DNA of 64,000 bases from Epichloe hybrida (lineage: Eukaryota; Ascomycota; Sordariomycetes; Hypocreales; Clavicipitaceae), in NCBI GenBank assembly GCA_019022495.1, contig JAFEKR010000034.1, forward strand, positions 62,001 through 126,000, in the 5' to 3' direction. Below, in pieces: positions 55,502 through 64,000 of the stretch. The notes below the pieces were generated by a model. The model had not been told where the DNA came from and searched no databases. It saw only the letters and a program-made list of their open reading frames with translations. Each line of letters begins with the position of its first letter. Position 1 is the stretch's first letter. The position numbers were made by a program, and so were the translations under genes.

Positions 55502-58500
55502 CTAAAGCCGCAGGTCCCGTAAAATCTGATCCGCCATGTTCTTGAACTGCCATGTGTTTCCCGTTAAGCGCTTGAACTGTATTCCGTGAAGTGACAGCAG
55601 AGGCACTTTGACGATGAAAATCTCAAACTCCAGGACCATGCTTTCGCCTAGGTCGCTCTGCACTTGCGTGCTTGTTTCCCCAGGGGCCCGTCTCGTGGTG
55701 CCTCCGTTGCGTCGAGGAATACTGTCCACCGATGTTTCCGAGTTGGAGTAGCTGCGGTCGCGATCGGAACGGTCGCGGTCTCTCTCTGATCGATCACGTT
55801 CCGACCGGCCAGGCGTGCGGGGAGTCGTGGGTTGGCGTTGCTCTCGCTCAAACTCCCGAATCTCGTCCCGATCGTCGTTCCGCATCAGGCCGCCGAAACT
55901 GAAGCGGCGGCGGTGTCCTGGTGTGTGGCTTGGGCTCATGGGGAGATCTTGAACTTTGTTGAGATCAATGCTCGGAGTGTGTCGACAGGCAAATCCACCC
56001 TTGATCTCGGTAAAATCGACATTTAGTTGCCTGAGTACCCGCTTGATATCGGCGCGGATGGCGGGCACAGACTTGCCAGATGTAGTTGACACACTGAACA
56101 GGCCCTTCAAGAAGACGGGTTTCGCCAGCTCGGCGCTGTCGAGGCGATCCGTCGAGACCCCACTGTGTTCTGGTTCGAAATCCGTCTCTTCGGGCACGTC
56201 TGCTTCCTGGAAGTTCCCTCGCCTCAGCCGGCGCCGCTGGATGCTCTCTCGGCGTGCGTGACCAAGAGATTTGGTTCGCAGGGAAGCCGACCGCGAGTGC
56301 CCGTGGCTCCTTTGCGATGATCCAGACTGATCGTTCGATACGGATTGATCAGACCCGCTCGTCGCTGCGGCCTCTTTCGGTGCTCTGCCGCCGTCGCGAC
56401 GTCGCATTTCAGCCGAGTTGACACTGGTGGATCGACCCAAGCCTGACTTGCGCGAGTCTCTCGTGCCATGTGCAGACATTGGCGGGCTGAGAAGGGCGCT
56501 ATGCTGAGGCTGGCTGCTGCCCGATCGAAGAGTGGGCACAGGGGGCTCATCCCGATCTCTTCTGCCCCGACGGATACTGAAGCTCTTCTTTGGTGTTGCT
56601 GGCGTCCCAGGTGTCACCGGATCTGTCGAAGGGGAGTGAACCTGAACCATGGGGGGGTGAGATCGAGCCTTGTCCAGACGCTCAGGCTCTCTGCGTTTAC
56701 GAGTGCTGAATCTCCGAAGTAAACCAGCAGCGGCGCCCTCTTTCTTCTGCAACTGTTCCACCTTTGTCTCCGGCGCCGGCGGGGTCGCCTGTCCCTGGGG
56801 TCTCGCCGGCTCCGGTGCATCGTCTTCGCCATGTGTGCGAGCTCGAGGCCTTGACCGGCCCCCAGTGGGTTTCTCGCCCGGCATTTCGAAAGCAGCGGCG
56901 TTGGTATGGGCGGCTTGCGGAGCAGCCAGCTCTGGTAGGTGTTCAGGCATCTTTTCACGCTCTCGATAGTCGCGATCGCGATCACGATCACGATCACGCC
57001 CGCGGTCACGGTCATTCTCCCGTTCTCTCTCCTTCTCTCTTTCCCGAGTCTTCTCCTTTTCACGCGATGAAGTCGCAGGTGCTGGTGCTGTTGGAGCGGG
57101 CTCCCGATCATGCTTTTCCTTGACGAGATAGTAGACGGATAGCAGTGGGCTAAACGCATACAGGGGATCGTGTCCCAGCTGCAGCGTGTCGGTGCTGGGC
57201 CCTGTCAAGGTGTCTCTGCTGTTGGAAGAATTGCGCCTCTTGTAGAAGTCGAACCCGAAACCCCTCTTCTTCTCGGCCTCTTTGCTGGGCATGGGAAGCT
57301 CTCGCTCTCGTTGGTAAAGTTTCACGGCAAGTTGGTATTCCTCAGATTCCATGATCTTAGTGAGCTGAGCTCTGATTGTTTCGGGAGATCCGAAATTGAA
57401 ACCTTGCATGGCGTGGATAACGTCTGAATCCAGAGGGTGGCTCAGGGGTTCGCGAACAGGCAGATAATTGTCCGGTGGACCATTGTAGCCCTTTGTCATC
57501 CAAGGATGATTCATCACCTCCTGCATGGTGGCGCGCTGCTTCGGGTCGGTCACAAGCATTCTGGACATGAGATGCTTGCATTCTGTTGAAGACGGTTCTT
57601 AGTTCTGATGGTCCTGGTACTTCTCCTTCTCACCAAAAAAAAAAAAAAAAGAGGCCAAAATAAGGAGAACAAGGGCACACTGGAGCACCATTTACTCACC
57701 ACTTGAAAGCCAACTAGGATAATCAACCAACCCCTTCTTGATCTTGGCATGAAGAGCGGGCATGCTCTGGTCGTCGAAAGGTACCTTACCACAAACGAGG
57801 ACGTAGAGAACGATGCCAAAGCTCCAGATATCAACCTCGGGTCCGGTGTAAGCCCTGGCCTGTAGGAGTTCTGGAGCAGCAAAATAAAGACTGCCACAGA
57901 ACGTCTTCAAGTATCCGCGCGGGGAGAAGAGGTTGCTGAGACCAAAGTCAATTATTTTGATGTCGCCAGTCTTACTGATGAGGATGTTTTCGATTTTGAG
58001 ATCGCGATGGACGATGCTGTTCCGGTGACAGTAATCTAGTGCGCTCGCAATCTGACGACTAAACTTTCGGGCTTGTTTCTCCTTGAGTTTGCCATGTGAA
58101 ATAATGTAGTCCAGCATCTGGCCGCCGTTGACGTATTCAAAGAGCATGTACCAGTGATAGCTGGTGCGCACGACATCTCGCATGCCGCAAATGTGGGGGT
58201 GGTTCAGGAGGGTCACAATGGCTGCCTCGCGCGCCGTTCGTATTTCTTTGGACTGGTCGGCTCGTTCCTTGTCTGCGCGGGTTTGATGTTCTTCGGTTGA
58301 GCCACGGGGCACAATCTTGCAAGCGACCTATCAAGCAGACAGATAGGCTTCGTTAGCACATTGCGGTTGCCACCCGACTTTAGGATGGAAAGGTGTGAGA
58401 ATGTCATGCAAAGGATGATTCAAACAGCTTGAGAGAGGAGCCAGTAGTATAGCAAGAATGAATAAGAGAAAGAGAGAAGTGACACACACCTGTTCGCTGC

Positions 58501-59353
58501 CGTCTTCCTTGCGAGCCAGTTTCACCTTTCCCATGCTGCCTGCACCAATGGTCTTGCCCAGGATCCATTTGCCAGATTGGGTGGGAATGGTGGTGCGTGA
58601 TCTCGTCTGCTTGCTGGCCGAGTGCGAGCCATGATGACCATGACTGTCTGGGGGAGGAGCACCGTGGGATGAGGACGGGGCAGTTGGGCTGCCATTGGCG
58701 GAGGCGACGGCCGAAGGGCTCATGTCGCTTGAATGTTGTGGTTGACGATGATATCGTTGATAGGACGAGCGGACGGTGGTGCTGGATTTGAACGATCGGG
58801 TGGCTGGGACTTCGGCGGCGGCAACAGCAACGGCGCCCCCTGTCGAAAAGTACGAGCTGCGGTCTCTGCTGGAGGTGCGCTTTGATCGAGGGGAAGACTC
58901 TAAGTGTGAGGTCTCGTAATCATGATGGGGAAGGATATGCTGGATGGGGCGAGAAGAAGGCGACGTGGTCTCAGCGATTGATGCGGACGCGTGGCGGTGG
59001 TGATGACGCTGATGCTGGAGATGGAGATGGAGATGGAGACGGTGCTGTCGGCGGTGATGGGGGCTGGTGGAGTGGGAGTGGGAATCGGCGTGGGAATCGG
59101 CGCGGGAGTGCTTTGAGTGCTTTGAGTGCTGGGAGTGCTGGGAGTGCTGGGAGTGCTGGGAGTGCTGGGAGTGCTGGGAGTGCTGGGAGTGCTGGGAGTG
59201 CTGGGAGTGCTTTGTTGATGAGTGCCTTGAGCGGGCGTTGGCCATCAACTTGGCCTTGGGAGATGGACAGGTGGAGTGGGAAGCGCTGAAAGCACCGGGA
59301 TTTGGAGCAGCAATAATGGCGGCAGCTGGCCGGGCATGGGTGCTCATGCTCAT
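55502..59353 (-). CDS. KIN1: Kin1-type Ser/Thr protein kinase (KIN1/PAR-1/MARK family), 1190 aa
   Basis: Exons 59353-58490, 58327-57700 and 57582-55502, phases consistent. Residues 1-260 are disordered and His/Ser-rich, with about nine HSQ repeats. The kinase domain is about 262-527: glycine loop [21 protein letters not shown] lysine, catalytic loop [16 protein letters not shown], activation loop [13 protein letters not shown], and end HPWMTKGY. It is followed by [20 protein letters not shown], typical of Kin1. A long basic/acidic linker with REREK-type runs follows. The C-terminal KA1 domain has [36 protein letters not shown], which binds acidic phospholipids. In yeasts Kin1/Kin2 act in polarised growth, exocytosis and the ER stress response. 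Confidence 0.95.
59110..59212 (+). repeat. 9-bp coding minisatellite (GAGTGCTGG units) in KIN1
   Basis: Tandem 9-mers encoding the His-Ser-Gln repeat of the kinase N-terminus, with TTT variants giving HSK at the edges. Confidence 0.85.
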
Positions 59354-60340
59354 GTTGATGCCAGTGGGCCTCAGCCGAGGCTACAGCCGAAGCCGACGCT
59401 GAGTAGTCCGCACGCGGCAGTGAGTCAGTGAGTACATATGTACATGTACGGCCAGTGTTGGGGGAGCGGGCAGGGGTCCTTCTGGTGGCTCTTGTGGTGG
59501 CTCTCGTGGTGGATGGCCGGGGTAGTCCGTACAATGGGCACAATAGGCCAAGTTGATGACTGATGATGGCGACCCAACAACAACAAGCAACAAGTTGGGC
59601 CGAGACGCGAATGAGCCTGCTCTATTATATGGCCTCGGAAGGACGAGGAGGAGGGTTCCCTCGCCCCGAATACCTTGTCCTGTAATACGTGGAATGATTT
59701 GGCTTATTTGGCATTGCAACAAACGTGCTGCTGTGTACCCAAAAAATCCAATCCCGAGGGCTCCTTGCAATTTGCAACCATGGCACAAGAGACGATTTGA
59801 GCAGGAAAAGTGTTGCCGAGTTGTCTACTTCAGACAATGTATGTCACGTCGTATTACCCGATTAAAACGAGCTTTCGCCGGGCGCTTTCGCCTGACTCAT
59901 GAGCGCCGGATCTGGGTTGGGGGGCTGGGCACTCGATCATCTGGGCTCTGCACGCAGACACGCGCCGAGGGACTTGTTCTGGCATGTATTTCTGGCATGA
60001 ATGAGACTAAAATAATGCGTCATATTAGAACAAGACAACCCAATCTCTCTCAGTGAACCCGACCAGACCACCGAAGGAAAGCATTGTATGCACCCTCAGT
60101 TGATTGGTCGATTAATGTCGACAAGAAGATTTCAAAAAAAAAAAAAAATGGCAACGTGGGGGCATGTGGCGCTTATCGATTGCTTGCAAGTGGCCAAGCT
60201 CATGAAGCCCAGGCAGCCTTCTTTTCTTGCCGCATCATCAACCATCGTCACTACGAACAGGATTTCGACATCTTGGCTGGCCGAGAACATGATGCAACCG
60301 TCGAGGAAGTCCCCGATAGTTTCATGACAATAACAGTGCC
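59354..60340. promoter_or_regulatory. Divergent promoter, KIN1 / GPATCH1-like
   Basis: 987 bp between divergent genes, with a 14-nt A-run near 60135. No gene recognised. Confidence 0.45.
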
Positions 60341-62489
60341 ATGTCATCATACAAGCGCTCACGGTCGACTTTCGAGGCCGACGTCCATGCCCCATATGCA
60401 GTCTTCGGCACGCCTTTGCCCGACGAGAATGATGCGCGCGATGATGGCTCGTACCTCCCCGTCTGGAAACAGGACGTGAGGGACGAAAAAGGCCGAAGAC
60501 GCCTTCATGGCGCTTTTACAGGAGGCTGGAGTGCAGGGTACGGTGCTAATTACACATCTACAATCAGGTTGGCATGGTACTGATGCGTACAGGTACTTCA
60601 ATACCGTGGGCTCCAAGGAAGGCTGGACGCCGTCGACCTTTGTATCGAGCCGCGCCAACAGACGAAAAAATGACGCAGCTTCAACGACGATTCAACAGCG
60701 GGCAGAAGAGTTCATGGACGAGGAGGACTTGGCCGATGCGGCGGAGGCCCAGACACTTCAAACGGCAGGAGCTTTCGCTGGCTTAGGGGCGTCGACACAG
60801 GAGGAGATGCGTGCTGGTGGAATTGTCGGATTACTCAGACCATCGGGCGATACGAAAGGCCTGCAACTTCTGCGCAAAATGGGCTGGAAAGATGGACAAG
60901 GCATTGGTCCGAAGATACGACGCAACGCCTGTCTAGAGGTGAGCAAAGGCGCAACCGAATCAGATGAAAAGACGTACATGTTTGCGCCCGACGATACAAA
61001 AATGATCCATTTCATCCGCAAGACGGGGAGGAACGGGCTGGGTCATTATGGAGAAACAAGGTTGCAAAGTAGTAGAAAGGGCGTCGACACTGACAAGGAC
61101 GACTCCGACGAAGACAATGAAAGCACACAGGACAAGAGCAAAGGCTTGTCGTTATTTGGACCCGACAAGAAGAAGACGAAACCCAGTCGCGGAGCCTTTG
61201 GAGTTGGTGTTTTGAACGACACAGGCTCAGACGAAGAAGACCCTTATGAGATGGGTCCCAAGATTCGATACAATCGCGTCATGGGGGGGGGCAAGAAAAA
61301 GAAACAGAAGGCCAAGGCGGCTGCCAACCCGTCTTTCTCCAAGGCACCCGTGTTCCTGCCAAAAACAGCGAGAGCTGGCAACGGCTTTCGGCGTTGTCAT
61401 GACGGCCGCCTCCCACTCGATGGATTTGTCCTGGCCAAGGTGGTTGAGGACCCAGCCGCCCTTGTATCCCAGTATGCGCCACCTGCAGTTCCAGACGGCT
61501 GGAAATCCTCCCGAGACCCATCCGCCAAGGATGAAGCCTCAAACTACACATCAACTGCGGATGCTGCCAAAGCGTCTAGTTTGGACCCGAGATCTCGAGC
61601 TGCACTGCTCGGCGAGAAAGCCCTTCCTGGGAAGTCGGTGTTTGACTTCATTTCCTCGGCAGCCAGAGACAAACTAGCTGCCGTATCAGGCAACACAAAC
61701 TTGCCCCCCGGGCTGGGGGAGCTCCCCGATGGCCAAGTCCCCATGTCAGAAGAAGAGAAGCGACAGGCACTATGGAACCAAGTGCCCAAACTCGACCAAC
61801 AAACCGCAGCGGCAGCGCTTTGCCGCAGTTCGGGCGGCCCCTATGCCGATGATGAAACAAAGCGAGGACGATATAGGAGATACCTAATGTCACAAGCCAA
61901 TCCCGGACACGCAGCCCCAGAGAAGGCACCACACGCGACAGACGGAGAATACATGCGCGAAGTCAACGAATTCTACAACTGTGCCAGAATATTCAAGCCG
62001 ATGACGGGATTCATGGCATCCAGATTCACGACCTCGAAAACAATGCTCAATCCGTCCACGGGGACCACCAGCACTGGTACCGATGGTGCTCAAAAGCCAG
62101 AAAGTAGTTCAAATGCCGGGCCAAAGGCGACGACGGATCCAGCCGAGGAAGCTGCCAAGATGGGCATGTTTGGGACCATGACCCGCTCAGTGGCAGACTT
62201 TTACCCCACGCGCCTGTTGTGCAAGCGATTCAATGTTCGAGCCCCTGCGCATTCAAGACTAGATGTCGGAGCAGAGAATGGTGCCTCGTCAACGGCGGCT
62301 GCGGCCACTTCTGTCCCTGTTTCCGCGCACGCGGGCGCACCGGCCGAACAAGCTGTTGACATGACTAGACCAATCGTGTCGCTGCAACAAGCTGCGGTGG
62401 TGAATCCAGAAAGAAATGACGCTGTCGAGGGAAAAGCGGCGAATGCCGATGTTTTGAAGGCAATATTTGGAGATGGTGACAGTGAATAG
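60341..62489 (+). CDS. GPATCH1-like G-patch protein, 697 aa
   Basis: Exons 60341-60537 and 60593-62489 (phase 2). The N-terminus [25 protein letters not shown] matches the GPATCH1 N-terminal region (PYxxxGTPLP). Around residues 95-130 are TPSTFVSSR and [14 protein letters not shown], also family hallmarks. The G-patch follows at about 150-195 ([23 protein letters not shown]), the segment that activates a DEAH helicase. Then MFAPDDT, an acidic Lys-rich middle, [12 protein letters not shown], and the C-terminal [35 protein letters not shown]1 proteins are linked to late spliceosomal complexes, and a fission yeast G-patch protein affects telomerase RNA processing. Nuclear role in splicing is the best inference. 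Confidence 0.85.
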
Positions 62490-62733
62490 CTGAATGAGAT
62501 TCTATTGGACATCGGAGCGGCTATTGCTCGTGAAAGTATTTCCTGGCAAAATGTAATCCCTCGAATAGGTACTTGTGGCTCTATACATCACATGGGTATA
62601 TACATGCAGCGTTGATAAAAGTGCATGTTGATTGCACCCCCCCCCCCAAAAAAAAACAATCCCGAGTATGCAGTCTTGGCAAATAGGCTGATAGCACGAG
62701 CCAACAACTCATGTCCCACAATGCGCACAGTCC

Positions 62734-64000
62734 CTAGGCAAGTTCGTGGATCTGCCCTCGGTGGTCATCGTTTGGCTTTGCCGACATGTCGAGGCCACGC
62801 TGCTGAGCACCGAGATGGCCGGGGGCAGGCGAGCTGACCATTGCGGCGGCCATGGACGGGGAGTATGCGTTGTAGACGCGTTGGGGAGGGGAGCCGGAGC
62901 CGGAGTCGGATCCCGTTCCTTGGGCGGGCGAGGGCGAGGAGGAGGCACCACCGGGCCCGTGGTGATGATATGGCCATGGTTGCCGACGCTGCTGCTGCGT
63001 GGAGGGGGGAGGGGAGGGGGCCTGTTGCTGTTGTTGCTGTTGCTGTTGATGCACCGGGACCGCGTCATTTCGCTTCCTGTTGCGGCGGAGGAGCAAGGCG
63101 ATGGCGAGACCGACCAGGGCCAGACCGGCGAGGCCGCCGACCACGCTGCCGCCGACTATGGCTCCGACGGGCGTCTTCTTCTCGTCCTCGTCCTGGGTGC
63201 TCCCGCTGCCGCTCCCGCTGCCGCTCGCGTTGTTCCCGCCTCTGTTGAAATCGCCGCTGCCGGCATCACCGGTCGCTTTGGCCGGGCTCGAGCCCGTCCG
63301 CGTCGTGGGCGACCTCGTGGCACTCGCACTCGCACTCGCACTGACACTCACAGCCACACCCTGCTGGCCCGGGGAAGTCGTCGAGCCCGTCTGCGTCGTG
63401 GGCGACCTCGGAGCACTGACACTCTCAGCCACACCCGGATCCGGGAAAGTCGTAGAAGCCGCGGGGCTCGAGTCCGTCCGCGTCGTCGTGGGCGACCTCG
63501 GAGCGCTCGCACTCGCACTCTCAGCCACACCCGGGGAAGTCGTGAGCGCGCGGCTCGGCGTCGACGGGCCGACGACGACGGCGACGCACATCCCATCCGC
63601 CCCACACGCCATCGGAGAATCGCACCACCTGCCGCTGCTGCAGCAAGTGCTCGTGTCGGGGATGCAGACGGCGGCGCCGCACTCGCGCTTCCCGGCAGGA
63701 CAACCGGAGCCGGCCGAGCCTCCTTCGCAGACCTCGCCGCGGGGACAGCAGCCTTGGGCGACGCAGTAGTCGCCGGGGTTGCAGTACGTTCCCTGGATCC
63801 CGTCGCAGCAGGTGCTGCCCTCGGGCATGCAGAGGCCAGTCCCGCAGGCGGCTTGGCCGGCGAGGCACGGCTCTGCGCGGGCAGACAGGCCCTCGGGGCT
63901 GCTGTCTCTGCCGAGTCCGGGCAGGGAGTTGGCGGGCGCGGCCTTGGAGGAGAAGAAGGAGGAGGCGTCTTGGAAGGCGGATGCCAGACCGGCCAGAGCG
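62734..64000 (-). CDS. Cys-rich extracellular domain, Ser/Thr-rich stalk and single TM, partial
   Basis: The frame continues off the right edge, so the N-terminus, presumably with a signal peptide, is missing. Visible part: two Cys-rich stretches (EPCLAGQAACGTGLC, STCCDGIQGTYCNPGDYCVAQGCCPRG; then GAAVCIPDTSTCCSSGRWC) in a spacing reminiscent of small disulfide modules. A long Ser/Thr/Ala-rich stalk has imperfect repeats (PRSPTTRTGSSP-like units). One TM helix (GAIVGGSVVGGLAGLALVGLAIALLL) is followed by a basic stop-transfer RRNRKR. A cytoplasmic Gln/Pro/Ser-rich tail completes it. Overall a wall- or plasma-membrane sensor-like architecture, similar in style to fungal WSC/Mid2-type proteins but without a WSC domain visible here. 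Function unknown. Confidence 0.75.
   Translation of the reverse strand, partial: ALAGLASAFQDASSFFSSKAAPANSLPGLGRDSSPEGLSARAEPCLAGQAACGTGLCMPEGSTCCDGIQGTYCNPGDYCVAQGCCPRGEVCEGGSAGSGCPAGKRECGAAVCIPDTSTCCSSGRWCDSPMACGADGMCVAVVVGPSTPSRALTTSPGVAESASASAPRSPTTTRTDSSPAASTTFPDPGVAESVSAPRSPTTQTGSTTSPGQQGVAVSVSASASASATRSPTTRTGSSPAKATGDAGSGDFNRGGNNASGSGSGSGSTQDEDEKKTPVGAIVGGSVVGGLAGLALVGLAIALLLRRNRKRNDAVPVHQQQQQQQQQAPSPPPSTQQQRRQPWPYHHHGPGGASSSPSPAQGTGSDSGSGSPPQRVYNAYSPSMAAAMVSSPAPGHLGAQQRGLDMSAKPNDDHRGQIHELA

Overview
The window is nuclear DNA of a filamentous ascomycete. It has short GT-AG introns (about 50-110 bp, a few longer), gene content typical of Sordariomycetes (CPC1/GCN4 bZIP, KIN1, PEX11, Trm8, a two-RRM SR protein), polyQ and low-complexity regulators, and long A/T or G/C homopolymers in intergenic DNA. 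The secondary-metabolite genes at the left end fit Hypocreales best. I cannot assign a genus. Nothing bacterial, viral, tRNA or rRNA was recognised.

Left end (1-7.7 kb): remnant of a secondary-metabolite cluster resembling epipolythiodioxopiperazine (ETP) pathways. It holds a DMATS-type prenyltransferase (3' end off the window), an ACC-synthase-like aminotransferase of the GliI type with an internal stop codon, the C-terminal half of a two-module NRPS (end of C, then A-T-C), and a GliT-like dithiol oxidase whose 5' end is missing and whose 3' end runs out of frame into the NRPS fragment. The layout suggests a deletion-fused, decaying cluster. A perfect 10-bp inverted repeat sits between the two divergent outer genes.

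Right of this is housekeeping chromosome. 7.7-17.2 kb: an unrecognised gene, a TBF1-type telobox/Myb protein, a tandem C-x4-C-xn-C-x2-H repeat protein whose three introns all split the repeat His codon, and a DHA1 MFS transporter. 18.6-26.6 kb: a multipass membrane protein, a GPI-type Ser/Ala-rich secreted protein, the CPC1 regulator with uORFs and a 253-codon AUG-less in-frame leader, a CCDC174-like protein, and homoserine dehydrogenase. 27.4-35.2 kb: Trm8, an Mdm1-type sorting nexin, and an SR splicing factor with a 6-nt microexon. 36.2-42.2 kb: PEX11 and fructose-1,6-bisphosphatase as a divergent pair with four copies of the fatty-acid-response core CCTCGG between them, a DUF1295-type membrane protein, and a CIA30-domain protein. 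42.2-52.5 kb is gene-poor and holds one bZIP factor. 52.5-64 kb: CAF40/RCD1, the KIN1 kinase, a GPATCH1-like G-patch protein, and a Cys-rich single-pass membrane protein that runs off the right edge.

Exon boundaries were assigned by reading frame, GT-AG sites and phase. They are internally consistent for all multi-exon genes listed except the 5' end of the prenyltransferase. Family names rest on recognised motifs, not on database searches.
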